From Lachnospiraceae bacterium (GTDB lineage Bacteria > Bacillota > Clostridia > Lachnospirales > Lachnospiraceae), in the NCBI GenBank assembly GCA_015057505.1, contig SVEG01000002.1, positions 62,001-126,000 on the forward strand: a DNA stretch of 64,000 nt. The letters are read 5' to 3'. The first letter of the stretch is position 1, and the number at the start of each line of letters is the position of its first letter. Shown piece after piece: positions 18,418 to 28,147 of the stretch. The position numbers were made by a program, and so were the translations under genes. The notes beneath the pieces are model-generated. The model was not told the DNA's origin. It ran no database searches and saw nothing but the letters and a program-made list of their open reading frames with translations.

Positions 18418-18556
18418 TTTATCACACCAACCTTACATTTCCCTTACAATTTACAACAAATTTCGACTTTTTCTTTTTTTGCTTTATTAACTTTATCTAT
18501 TTATCCCAATACACACAAAAACCCCGACGGAAGTAAACTTCCATCGAGGTTCATAT
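18418..18556 (-). repeat. Intergenic terminator+promoter module R3 (upstream of AIPR gene)
   Basis: TGTAAG direct repeats (minus strand) at 18448-18443 and 18437-18432; homologous to R1 and R2. Confidence 0.75.
18516..18556 (-). terminator. Intrinsic terminator, diverged TCCGACAGAA family member
   Basis: Minus strand GAACCTCGATGGAAGTTTACTTCCGTCGGGGTTTTTG. Confidence 0.8.
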
Positions 18557-18607
18557 AGTCATTATTCACGAGCATATGGCTCGTTGCTTACGCGTATCTT
18601 ATTCCCT

Positions 18608-18660
18608 ACGCCCTCGAAAAAGCTTCGCTTTTTCTCGTATGTTGTATTCGCCATAATCCA
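18608..18660. repeat. Dispersed repeat, copy 1 (ctcgaaaaagcttcgctttttctcgtatgttgtattcgccataatc)
   Basis: Matches 22428-22480 with few substitutions; contains hairpin GAAAAAGC-TTC-GCTTTTTC. Confidence 0.8.
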
Positions 18661-18760
18661 CCACATGGAGTACAATTATCTAGGGGATGATTCCCCTTTT
18701 CGTTGCAAGCAACATATAAAATACGCTTAGGAAGTACTTGAGAAGTGACTATTTCACCTC

Positions 18761-19417
18761 TTAAACATCTCCTGCATTATATACCTTCAATATGGCTTCC
18801 TTAACCTCATAAAGATTACTCAAAAGCAACTTGAATTGTTTTATACCGACATCACCATTACACATTAAATCCATATAATCAACAAGCAGGTCCCCTCCAT
18901 ATTTACTGGATTTCAATGTTATTTCAGGATATCTTAATGACATATACAAGTCATGGGAATTTGTTAGGTGATTTGTTTTCATAAAGTTTTTGATAATGTC
19001 AATCTGATTATCATAATATGTTCTTAGAGAATAATACAATTCTGAATTCACACCATAAAAACCCATAAGAAACTCCAAAAGCTCTTCGACACTATGTTTC
19101 TTTTCAAATGTTTTACCATTCAGCAATAGCAATCCTTTTACAAAAAGCTCTGTACTTTGTAAACAATTAAAAACAGCAGGAATGAATAGGTACAAATCAC
19201 TTTTTAATGCATTATGCTCCATTTCACATTGCGCTTCTTCTGCTGTATTCCCAATTCCGGCATTTGAATTCTTATTATTTATTAGTGTTTCCAATAACAA
19301 TTTCGCCGTTTCAAAGTATTGTTCTCCTAATCTAAAATAGCATATCGCCCGTTCCTTCATTTCGATCACCATATCCTCTAAAAACAAAAAGAAATAACTA
19401 CCGACAAAATGCACCAC
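18761..19417 (-). CDS. HEPN-like hypothetical protein
   Basis: Helical, YFRLGEQYFETAKLLLE ... FNCLQSTELFVKGLLLLNGKTFEKKHSVEELL. True start probably internal. Confidence 0.55.
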   Translation of the reverse strand: MVHFVGSYFFLFLEDMVIEMKERAICYFRLGEQYFETAKLLLETLINNKNSNAGIGNTAEEAQCEMEHNALKSDLYLFIPAVFNCLQSTELFVKGLLLLNGKTFEKKHSVEELLEFLMGFYGVNSELYYSLRTYYDNQIDIIKNFMKTNHLTNSHDLYMSLRYPEITLKSSKYGGDLLVDYMDLMCNGDVGIKQFKLLLSNLYEVKEAILKVYNAGDV

Positions 19418-19694
19418 TTATAAACTTATTTTACTAAACCTCTTTTATCGACGATAAGCCTACGCTGATTTTTTTACAACTGTAAGTAAAGTCAAAGCAT
19501 CGACTTCTCCAACATAAACCTTTTCTTTCCAACCATCTATATTGATTTTGAAATTATATAAGCATTTTTTGTTAGGACATTCCCTATCGAAATATCCCTT
19601 TCTATCAGATTGAATTTTAACATGTATTTCCAATTTTCTACACCTACGTAAAATTTAAAAATTCTGTCCCTACAAATTGGATTTTGTCACTCCA

Positions 19695-19874
19695 ACAAAC
19701 TGAAATTTTGCGCGTAGCAATGAGCCATGCGCAGATGAGCCGAAGGTGACTGCCGGGTGCTCGCACACAGGTAGGCGCATTCGTGCGAAGATGCATACGG
19801 CGAACGCCGCGACAGCGAGTAAGCGATAGCTTACGAACCTGTCGGCATGGCGATACACCTACAAACTGTAATTT
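19695..19874. repeat. GC-rich, hairpin-rich element (19709-19860) flanked by 14-bp direct repeats
   Basis: Flanks acaaactgaaattt (19695-19708) and acaaactgtaattt (19861-19874). Interior includes GTAAGCGATAGCTTAC and CGGCGAACGCCG; much more GC-rich than surroundings. Confidence 0.65.
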
Positions 19875-19876
19875 AT

Positions 19877-20305
19877 CTACTTAGTAAAATCAATTTCATA
19901 ACGTGTTCCATGTGAAAGCAATACTCCATCCACTAACTTAACACAAAGAATACAAGTATTTTCATCTTCAAAATTGTTATGCCCATTGTCTATCCATTCT
20001 GAAAAAGCAACTCTCATTTTGTTTGCAATTATCTCATTTTCTTTTTTTCCAAAATAACCTAAGTTAATTCCTTTTCCACTAGCAGTAAACCAATCTCCGG
20101 ATATTGCAACATTAGGATTCTTCTCGATTTGCTTCATCTTATTTGAAAGTCCATAAGTAAGTACATAAAATGCACCATCGTCATAGAAAGAATTTACACT
20201 ACGCACATAAGGTTTACCATCCATTGTTGTTGCTAAAGCAATAATGCTATCTTTTCCAAATCGTTCAACCACTATCTTTTCTGCTTCTCTTGAAAGTTTC
20301 TCCAT
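19877..20305 (-). CDS. Pyridoxamine 5'-phosphate oxidase family protein
   Basis: MEKLSREAEKIVVERFGKDSIIALATTMDGKPYVRSVNSFYDDGAFYVLTYGLSNKMKQIEKNPNVAI. Confidence 0.85.
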   Translation of the reverse strand: MEKLSREAEKIVVERFGKDSIIALATTMDGKPYVRSVNSFYDDGAFYVLTYGLSNKMKQIEKNPNVAISGDWFTASGKGINLGYFGKKENEIIANKMRVAFSEWIDNGHNNFEDENTCILCVKLVDGVLLSHGTRYEIDFTK

Positions 20306-20334
20306 TTTATACCTCCTCTGTTTCAAAATAACCT

Positions 20335-20598
20335 CTACTTATCCTCATTTTTCCACTTGTTCAGGTTCGTCAAGCGGTCAGGATTATGTCCGTTTTCAAT
20401 AAACGTAGTCAAATCCTGACAAGGGAACTTTTTACACTCACCGCAATGCTTGAAGCCTTTCGTAGCAGCACATTTATAAATATCGCATTCTCCCCAGAAT
20501 ATCTTTCCTTCTTGTTCCACGCAGCCACCGCAATTAAATTTTTCTTTGAACTGACAGGAATTACAATCCGTTCCACATTTTCCTTTGATTGTGCTCAT
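20335..20598 (-). CDS. DUF3795 family cysteine-rich protein
   Basis: KCGTDCNSCQFKEKFNCGGCVEQEGKIFWGECDIYKCAATKGFKHCGECKKFPCQDL. Confidence 0.8.
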   Translation of the reverse strand: MSTIKGKCGTDCNSCQFKEKFNCGGCVEQEGKIFWGECDIYKCAATKGFKHCGECKKFPCQDLTTFIENGHNPDRLTNLNKWKNEDK

Positions 20599-20651
20599 TA
20601 TATATTCCTCCTACTTCAATTGTATCGTTTGTAATATCAACTCTGAAACTA

Positions 20652-21440
20652 TTAAGGTAATGATTTCAATGTATATATGGCTTTTATAATGGTTAGTCCA
20701 TAGTCAACAAAGAAGTTTTTATGCTCTTCTGAATACATTTTCCTTTCTTCTATTGCTTCATCCGTTGCATGTCTAAAACAATGCATTTTCCTCCTATAAC
20801 TTGCCACTATATCGTCAGAAATATATTCAAAACAAAGATTATAATAATCAAGTGTAATAAACTTCTTATCCTTTTTCAATAGGTTCTCTATCAAGTTTGC
20901 AATCTCTGCTAGCTTTTCATCTGTACTCATATTATTGAAAGAAGCTTGTCGATTAGATATTTCGATAAATTTTTGGTTTATCATATCATCTATCTCAATA
21001 TGATTAGATTTGATTTCAAAAGTTAAACTCGCAACAAATTTTCTTCTAACAGCATAACGAACGGTTCCATTATCATCATCACCCTGGGCAATAATCCTGT
21101 TTCTTATATCTCCATATGTAAAGTCACTTGGATCCACCGGTGGTCTTGCTAACACTCTAGGAAATTCTTTTATCTCGTATCCCATTTTATATAAATAATA
21201 TGTAACAAGATAAAACCAGCATTTCTTTTCTTTATCCTCGAAATACACTTCTGGCTGACACAATTCCCTAAATTTTATTATAGCCTCTTCTGCATCATAT
21301 ACTTCAAACACATAATCATTTACTTCCATCTCTCCACTAAAAATGTTATGTATTTTGTTCACATTTTTAATTGATTCATAAAACCGATAATGATATTCTG
21401 TTTCTTGTATATTTTGAAAATAGAATTCTTTTAATTCCAT
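20652..21440 (-). CDS. Hypothetical protein
   Basis: 262-aa ORF, start MELKEFYFQN; no family recognised. Confidence 0.6.
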   Translation of the reverse strand: MELKEFYFQNIQETEYHYRFYESIKNVNKIHNIFSGEMEVNDYVFEVYDAEEAIIKFRELCQPEVYFEDKEKKCWFYLVTYYLYKMGYEIKEFPRVLARPPVDPSDFTYGDIRNRIIAQGDDDNGTVRYAVRRKFVASLTFEIKSNHIEIDDMINQKFIEISNRQASFNNMSTDEKLAEIANLIENLLKKDKKFITLDYYNLCFEYISDDIVASYRRKMHCFRHATDEAIEERKMYSEEHKNFFVDYGLTIIKAIYTLKSLP

Positions 21441-21510
21441 TCAAATCCTCCGTTTTGCTTAATAATGTAATTCGAACAATCTCTACTACAATTATAATTA
21501 CTTTCCGCTC

Positions 21511-22236
21511 CTATTTATCCTCGTATTGCATAGGAACATACGGAAGTATACCCCAAGTTATTTCATCAGCATAATGAACTTCTGTATGTATCATCGAACG
21601 ATAATCTGCTGATGTCGCCTTTACACAAGGAAACTCTTTGCATTCTTTACACTCTGCTAATCCTCTTTTGGGAGCGCAATCTTTTGCATTACAAGGATCG
21701 TCTTTACAATAACAATTATCACTATAACAACCTTCGCAACGCATACTCCAATCTGTGATTCCCCACATCTTAATCAAGTGCGGTTCCATCATAGCACGCA
21801 TAGCCTCATCCGTGTTTATATAATGAACACATAAATCGCATCGTTGACCACATTTAGAATACACCGCATTTTCTTTTGAAAAAGGTTTGCGATTTGGCTT
21901 CTTCTTAATCATTATCATCTGTTTGACTTCTTCTAATTGTTCCAAAGTAGATACATCAATAAACATCCACTTACCATCGTGGTATGTCTTTGAGTTATCA
22001 TAATAATTACGTATGTACGATGAGAATTCACTTGCATGCATTTCAAAGTATTCACGTTCTTTTCTGCCAAAAATAATCAAAAAAGTAAATCTGTCGTCAT
22101 GAATGTAAATGGTAAGAATTGTTTTTGCTCCTTGTTTAAATTTTAATTCGTCTTTACCATCACCAATCTCATCCAAACGATACTTTCCACGCATAAATTT
22201 CATTGTTTCATGGCTTACTTGTTCAAGAATAGTCAT
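21511..22236 (-). CDS. DUF3788-DUF3795 fusion protein
   Basis: N-terminal DUF3788-like (FKQGAKTILTIYIHDDRFTFLIIFGRKEREYFE) joined to C-terminal Cys-rich DUF3795-like (YSKCGQRCDLCVHY...CAPKRGLAECKECKEFPC). Confidence 0.7.
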   Translation of the reverse strand: MTILEQVSHETMKFMRGKYRLDEIGDGKDELKFKQGAKTILTIYIHDDRFTFLIIFGRKEREYFEMHASEFSSYIRNYYDNSKTYHDGKWMFIDVSTLEQLEEVKQMIMIKKKPNRKPFSKENAVYSKCGQRCDLCVHYINTDEAMRAMMEPHLIKMWGITDWSMRCEGCYSDNCYCKDDPCNAKDCAPKRGLAECKECKEFPCVKATSADYRSMIHTEVHYADEITWGILPYVPMQYEDK

Positions 22237-22427
22237 AATATCCTCCTATCAATCAAATTTATTTTCCCGAATATGCAATTCCATCCAATTGAAATTGCAG
22301 ACCATTTTCAATCCTTAACAACACATAGTATTTTAAAATCGAATATATGTTCGTCTTCATCATATCATATTACTTCCAAATTATCAATAACATTCCTATA
22401 CATTATGCCATGTTTTATCCTGCCTCC

Positions 22428-22480
22428 CACGCCCTCGAAAAAGCTCCGCTTTTTCTCGTGTGTTATATTCGCCATAATCT
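22428..22480. repeat. Dispersed repeat, copy 2
   Basis: cgccctcgaaaaagctccgctttttctcgtgtgttatattcgccataatc, see 18608-18660. Confidence 0.8.
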
Positions 22481-22535
22481 TCCACGCAGATTGAGTCGTG
22501 CACTCTTTTACAAGAGCGCACTTTTTTAACAAATA

Positions 22536-22592
22536 AAATGCGCACAACTACATGTAAACATGCATTTGTGCGCATTAATTATTTGTTACTCA
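22536..22592 (-). terminator. Intrinsic terminator downstream of ppdK
   Basis: Minus strand AATGCGCACAA...TTGTGCGCATTTTATTT. Confidence 0.8.
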
Positions 22593-22646
22593 ATCTGCTT
22601 ATTATAACAGTTATAAACTATATCTGTTCAGCCCGATTCTTTCTCA

Positions 22647-25286
22647 TTATTTATCAGCAATAGCAGCCTGTGCAGCAGCAAGTCTTGCGATCGGCACACG
22701 GAAAGGTGAGCATGATACATAGTCAAGACCAATCTTGTGGCAGAATTCTACTGATGTAGGATCTCCGCCGTGCTCGCCACAGATACCAACATGAAGTTTG
22801 TTGTTAACCGGCTTACCAAGCTTGATTGACATTTCCATAAGCTTACCAACACCTGTCTGGTCAAGCTTAGCGAAAGGATCGTTCTCGAAGATCTTTGTAT
22901 CGTAGTAAGCGTCTAAGAACTTACCAGCGTCATCTCTTGAGAAACCGTATGTCATCTGTGTAAGGTCGTTTGTACCGAAGCAGAAGAAATCAGCTTCTGT
23001 AGCGATCTCGTCAGCGATAAGAGCTGCACGAGGAATCTCGATCATTGTACCAACTTCGTACTCAAGAGCGATACCTGCTGCTGCGATTTCAGCATCAGCT
23101 GTATCAACAACGATCTTCTTAACGAACTTAAGCTCTTTTGTATCACCTACGAGCGGAATCATAATCTCAGGCTTAACGTTCCAGTCAGCATGAGCCTTCT
23201 TAACGTTGATTGCTGCACGGATAACAGCCTTTGTCTGCATCTTAGCGATCTCAGGATATGTTACAGCAAGACGGCATCCTCTGTGACCCATCATAGGGTT
23301 GAACTCGTGGAGTGATGCGATGATTGTCTTGATTGCTTCTACAGACTTGTTCTGAGCCTTAGCAAGTGCTACGATGTCAGCTTCCTCTGTAGGAACGAAC
23401 TCATGTAACGGCGGGTCAAGGAAACGGATTGTAACCGGGTTACCCTCAAGTGCTTCGTAAAGAGCTTCGAAGTCGCCCTGCTGATAAGGAAGAATCTTCT
23501 CAAGAGCTGCTTCTCTCTCTTCTACTGTATCTGAACAAATCATCTCTCTGAATGCTGCGATTCTGTCAGCCTCAAAGAACATATGCTCTGTACGGCAAAG
23601 ACCGATACCTTCTGCACCGAGCTCACGAGCTTTCTTAGCGTCTGCAGGTGTATCTGCGTTTGTTCTAACTTTAAGTCTTCTATACTTGTCTGCCCAAGCC
23701 ATAATTCTTCCGAATTCGCCTGCGATTGTAGCATCAACTGTAGGGATAAGACCATCATAGATGTTACCTGTTGTACCATCGATAGAGATGCAATCTCCTT
23801 CGTGGAATGTCTTGCCGGCTAATGTAAACTTCTTGTTTTCTTCGTCCATAGCGATATCGCCACAGCCTGATACACAGCATGTACCCATACCACGAGCAAC
23901 AACGGCTGCGTGTGATGTCATACCACCACGAACTGTAAGGATACCCTGAGCAGCCTTCATACCTGTGATATCTTCAGGTGATGTTTCAAGACGAACAAGA
24001 ACAACCTTCTCGCCTCTCTCTTTCCAAGCTACTGCGTCATCTGCTGTAAATACGATCTTACCGCAAGCAGCACCCGGTGATGCACCAAGACCCTTGCCCA
24101 TAGGTGTAGCAGCCTTGATTGCCTTAGCATCAAACTGAGGATGTAATAATGTATCTAAGTTACGAGGATCGATCATTGCAACAGCTTCTTCTTCTGTTCT
24201 CATTCCCTCGTCTACGAGGTCACAAGCGATCTTAAGAGCAGCCTGAGCTGTTCTCTTACCGTTACGTGTCTGAAGCATGTAAAGCTTCTCGTTCTCGATT
24301 GTGAACTCCATATCCTGCATATCTCTGTAGTGGCTCTCAAGCTTAGCACAGATCTCTGTGAACTTAGCGAAAGCAGCAGGGAATTTCTCTTCCATCTGAG
24401 CGATGGGCATAGGTGTACGAACACCTGCAACAACGTCTTCACCCTGAGCGTTTGTTAAGAACTCACCCATGAGCTTCTTCTCGCCTGTAGCGGGATCACG
24501 TGTAAATGCAACACCTGTACCACAGTTGTCACCCATGTTACCGAATGCCATTGACTGTACGTTAACAGCTGTACCCCATGAATAAGGGATATCGTTGTCA
24601 CGACGGTAAACGTTAGCACGAGGGTTGTCCCATGAACGGAATACAGCCTGGATAGCGCCCATAAGCTGAACCTTAGGATCTGTAGGGAAGTCCTCACCGA
24701 TCTTTGACTTGTACTCAGCCTTAAACTGGTTAGCAAGCTCTTTAAGGTCGTCTGCTGTAAGCTCAACGTCCTGCTTAACGCCCTTCTTCTCTTTCATCTC
24801 GTCGATAAGCTCTTCAAAGTACTTCTTACCAACTTCCATAACTACGTCTGAATACATCTGAATGAATCTTCTGTAGCAGTCCCAAGCCCAACGAGGGTTG
24901 CCTGACTTCTCAGCCATTACGTTAACAACTTCTTCGTTAAGACCAAGGTTAAGAATTGTATCCATCATACCGGGCATTGATGCTCTGGCACCTGAACGAA
25001 CAGAAACAAGGAGGGGATTCTCTTTGTCTCCGAATTTCTTTCCTGTAATCTCTTCCATCTTAACAACGTACTCATTGATCTGAGCCATAATCTCGTCGTT
25101 AATCTTACGTCCATCCTCATAGTACTGTGTACAAGCTTCTGTTGTGATTGTGAAGCCCTGAGGTACAACGTCAGCACCGATGATCTTAGTCATCTCGGCA
25201 AGGTTGGCACCCTTACCACCGAGAAGGTTACGCATGCTAGCATCGCCTTCGCTAAACAAATATACCCATTTTGCCATTTGTTTCAT
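22647..25286 (-). CDS. ppdK: Pyruvate, phosphate dikinase
   Basis: KWVYLFSEGDASMRNLLGGKGANLAEM; GGMTSHAAVVARGMGTCCVSGC; GICGEHGGDPTSVEFCHKIGLDYVSCSPFRVPIARLAAAQAAI. Confidence 0.98.
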   Translation of the reverse strand: MKQMAKWVYLFSEGDASMRNLLGGKGANLAEMTKIIGADVVPQGFTITTEACTQYYEDGRKINDEIMAQINEYVVKMEEITGKKFGDKENPLLVSVRSGARASMPGMMDTILNLGLNEEVVNVMAEKSGNPRWAWDCYRRFIQMYSDVVMEVGKKYFEELIDEMKEKKGVKQDVELTADDLKELANQFKAEYKSKIGEDFPTDPKVQLMGAIQAVFRSWDNPRANVYRRDNDIPYSWGTAVNVQSMAFGNMGDNCGTGVAFTRDPATGEKKLMGEFLTNAQGEDVVAGVRTPMPIAQMEEKFPAAFAKFTEICAKLESHYRDMQDMEFTIENEKLYMLQTRNGKRTAQAALKIACDLVDEGMRTEEEAVAMIDPRNLDTLLHPQFDAKAIKAATPMGKGLGASPGAACGKIVFTADDAVAWKERGEKVVLVRLETSPEDITGMKAAQGILTVRGGMTSHAAVVARGMGTCCVSGCGDIAMDEENKKFTLAGKTFHEGDCISIDGTTGNIYDGLIPTVDATIAGEFGRIMAWADKYRRLKVRTNADTPADAKKARELGAEGIGLCRTEHMFFEADRIAAFREMICSDTVEEREAALEKILPYQQGDFEALYEALEGNPVTIRFLDPPLHEFVPTEEADIVALAKAQNKSVEAIKTIIASLHEFNPMMGHRGCRLAVTYPEIAKMQTKAVIRAAINVKKAHADWNVKPEIMIPLVGDTKELKFVKKIVVDTADAEIAAAGIALEYEVGTMIEIPRAALIADEIATEADFFCFGTNDLTQMTYGFSRDDAGKFLDAYYDTKIFENDPFAKLDQTGVGKLMEMSIKLGKPVNNKLHVGICGEHGGDPTSVEFCHKIGLDYVSCSPFRVPIARLAAAQAAIADK

Positions 25287-25415
25287 CCTCCTACGAATTA
25301 ATTACCCGCTGAGTAGACGGCGGGTAGTTTAGTATAAATATACTATATCTCCGATATTGTAACATTGAATTTACCAAAATGCAACTGTTTTTATGCAAAG
25401 TTTGTTATGTTTTTA

Positions 25416-25931
25416 TCAGTCCTCAAGGCCTCTAAATACATTCTGATACCTCGTGTTCGGCGGATACTCCGCTGCCTTTGCAAAACCGGCCTTAACCATG
25501 ATTGCGTTGAGCATGTACTTCACGGCATCCGCTTCGTTTGTTATGTCAACCTTATCCTCCATCCACACATACGCAAGCGTACGTCCGTATACATCAATCC
25601 GTTCTTCGTCATACTGAAGATACAGCGTATCTCCTGCCCTAACAATACTCTTAAGATACTCCGCCGCAAGTTCTCCCTCCGGTGTATTCTCGCTCTCATC
25701 ACTATGTACACTCTCCGGCGCATCAACACCGATAAACCTAACCTTTATTTCTTCGTCTTCAAGCGCTACAACTATCGTGTCGCCGTCCACTACCCTCACA
25801 AGACTGACCGCCGTAAAATCTTTTGCCGCGGCATCATTTTTCCTTTTAAACCCATCAGTAAACAGATATACCAAAGCAAAAACGGCAAGTATTATTGCGC
25901 CGATTATTATTCTTTTCAAATGTCTTTTCAT
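25416..25931 (-). CDS. Thermonuclease family (SNase-like) protein with N-terminal membrane anchor
   Basis: VRVVDGDTIVVALEDEEIKVRFIGVDAPES...GRTLAYVW; TM helix MKRHLKRIIIGAIILAVFALVYLF. Confidence 0.9.
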   Translation of the reverse strand: MKRHLKRIIIGAIILAVFALVYLFTDGFKRKNDAAAKDFTAVSLVRVVDGDTIVVALEDEEIKVRFIGVDAPESVHSDESENTPEGELAAEYLKSIVRAGDTLYLQYDEERIDVYGRTLAYVWMEDKVDITNEADAVKYMLNAIMVKAGFAKAAEYPPNTRYQNVFRGLED

Positions 25932-26035
25932 ATACACCCCACCAAATCTTTTGCCAAAGCAACTGCAAGCACAATTCTGCCTGCAGGGCATTTGTTGCAA
26001 AAACGCCCGCAGACCTAAGCCTGCGGGCATCCTAT

Positions 26036-27424
26036 TTAGAACATAAATTTATCAGCAAAATAAGCCTTCAAATCTTCAATCTTAACTCTTTCCTGCTGCA
26101 TTGTGTCACGGTCACGAACTGTTACTGCGCCGTCTGTCTCTGACTCAAAGTCATATGTGATACAGAAAGGAGTTCCGATTTCATCAAGTCTTCTGTAACG
26201 CTTACCGATGTTACCTCTGTCATCGAATTCACAGTTGTAGTACTTGCTGAGCTCTGCGTAAATCTTCTCTGCACCCTCGTTAAGCTTCTTGGAAAGCGGT
26301 AAAATACCAATCTTTACAGGAGCAAGTGCGGGATGGAAACGAAGAACTGTACGAATGTCGCCATCGCCCAAATCTTCTTCATCATATGCTGCGCAAAGAA
26401 ATGCAAGTGTTACACGGTCTGCACCGAGTGACGGCTCAACAACGTAAGGAACGTATTTTTCTCTTGTCTCGTCGTCGAAGTATGACATATCCTCGCCTGA
26501 TGTATTCTGATGCTGTGTTAAATCGTAGTCTGTTCTGTCTGCGATACCCCAAAGCTCGCCCCAGCCGAACGGGAATAAGAACTCAAGGTCTGTTGTTGCC
26601 TTACTGTAGAAGCAAAGTTCTTCAGGAGAATGGTCTCTTGCACGCATCTCCTCGTCCTTGATACCGAGTGACTTTAACCAGTCGATACAGAACTGTTTCC
26701 AGTATGCAAACCACTCAAGGTCTGTTCCGGGTGCACAGAAGAACTCAAGCTCCATCTGCTCGAACTCTCTTGTACGGAATGTAAAGTTACCGGGTGTAAT
26801 CTCATTACGGAATGACTTACCAATCTGACCGATACCAAAAGGAACTTTCTTTCTTGATGTTCTCTGAACATTCTTGAAGTTAACGAAAATACCCTGTGCT
26901 GTCTCGGGTCTCAAATATACTGTATTCTTAGCATCCTCAGTAACACCCTGGAATGTCTTGAACATAAGGTTGAACTGACGAATGTCTGTGAAATCTTTCT
27001 TACCGCATGAAGGACAAACGATAGCGTGCTCGTCGATGAATTTCTTCATTTCGTCGTTAGACCAAGCATCTACTGAACCTTCGATTGTCATGTTGTTCTC
27101 TGCCATGAAATCTTCGATTAATTTGTCTGCTCTGAATCTCTCGTGGCATCCCTTACAATCCATCAAAGGATCTGAGAAACCGCCAAGATGACCTGATGCA
27201 ACCCATGTCTGAGGGTTCATAAGAATCGCGCAGTCAACACCTACGTTGTAGGGGCTTTCCTGAACGAATTTCTGCCACCATGCTTTTTTAACGTTGTTCT
27301 TAAGTTCAACGCCGAGATTACCGTAATCCCATGTATTAGCAAGACCGCCGTAAATCTCTGAACCGGGATAAACGAATCCTCTTGATTTTGCAAGGGCAAC
27401 GATTTTTTCCATTGATTTTTCCAT
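26036..27424 (-). CDS. glyS: Glycine--tRNA ligase
   Basis: [56 protein letters not shown]. Confidence 0.97.
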   Translation of the reverse strand: MEKSMEKIVALAKSRGFVYPGSEIYGGLANTWDYGNLGVELKNNVKKAWWQKFVQESPYNVGVDCAILMNPQTWVASGHLGGFSDPLMDCKGCHERFRADKLIEDFMAENNMTIEGSVDAWSNDEMKKFIDEHAIVCPSCGKKDFTDIRQFNLMFKTFQGVTEDAKNTVYLRPETAQGIFVNFKNVQRTSRKKVPFGIGQIGKSFRNEITPGNFTFRTREFEQMELEFFCAPGTDLEWFAYWKQFCIDWLKSLGIKDEEMRARDHSPEELCFYSKATTDLEFLFPFGWGELWGIADRTDYDLTQHQNTSGEDMSYFDDETREKYVPYVVEPSLGADRVTLAFLCAAYDEEDLGDGDIRTVLRFHPALAPVKIGILPLSKKLNEGAEKIYAELSKYYNCEFDDRGNIGKRYRRLDEIGTPFCITYDFESETDGAVTVRDRDTMQQERVKIEDLKAYFADKFMF

Positions 27425-27456
27425 GTTTCTGACCTCTCTATTCTCTCTTCATTTGC

Positions 27457-28074
27457 TTATTCATATATGATATAAGACCGGCAGTTCGCTTTGACCTGCG
27501 CGGTTGCTTTATCTATCTCTTCCACGTCTGCTCCGATAAACTTAATCGTTCCGGGAACATTAATTGCCATATCCGTTGTCGGCTCCATAATTACAACATA
27601 ATTGGCTACATTGTAAACTGCGTCCGCAAGAGCTGCTTCACTCAGATTCTCGTACTTATAAAAAGTCGTGGCGAAATCATATCCTGCTTCCATCGCCTCT
27701 TTGATAGTTCCGACAAACAACGTCTCTTGATTAAAGCCTGTATAATGCTCCGCCGACATATATTTAAGTATCACCTTGGCGGTAGTCCCATCAACACTTA
27801 AATCAACAAGGCTTACTGCCTCTGCTGGAATACTATAGTTATACTTCTGAATCTCAGAATCTATAAACGCCCTAAGTTCCTCTGCGTCATAATACTCTTT
27901 ATCAAGCGAATCAATCACGGTACATACTGCCGTCAAATCCGGCGCAACAAATAAAGTATTCTTATCTGCCGCTCTGTATTTCTCATTGGGATCCTTGTTA
28001 CAGCCGCAACCAACTGCCGCCACACAAAGCACCAATATGACACATAACCTTAATAATACATTCGTTCTGCGCAT
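27457..28074 (-). CDS. Lipoprotein, unknown function
   Basis: Lipobox-like VLCVAAVGCGCNKDP near N-terminus. Confidence 0.65.
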   Translation of the reverse strand: MRRTNVLLRLCVILVLCVAAVGCGCNKDPNEKYRAADKNTLFVAPDLTAVCTVIDSLDKEYYDAEELRAFIDSEIQKYNYSIPAEAVSLVDLSVDGTTAKVILKYMSAEHYTGFNQETLFVGTIKEAMEAGYDFATTFYKYENLSEAALADAVYNVANYVVIMEPTTDMAINVPGTIKFIGADVEEIDKATAQVKANCRSYIIYE

Positions 28075-28147
28075 TACGCAACCCCTTCCCGAGAGATTTT
28101 CTACTATTTTACAAGCAAATCACAATATTTTCAATAGTTAAATTATT

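Noticed and set aside
22365-22547. 60-aa minus-strand ORF containing IMANITHEKKRSFFEGVG
   Set aside because: Overlaps a dispersed repeat and the region beyond the ppdK terminator; treated as repeat-derived rather than a gene.
25365-26018. 217-aa plus-strand ORF
   Set aside because: Antisense to the SNase-like gene, which has clear motifs.
27425-27460. Possible T-box leader for glyS
   Set aside because: Only about 30 bp separate glyS from the upstream gene; too short and no T-box sequence.
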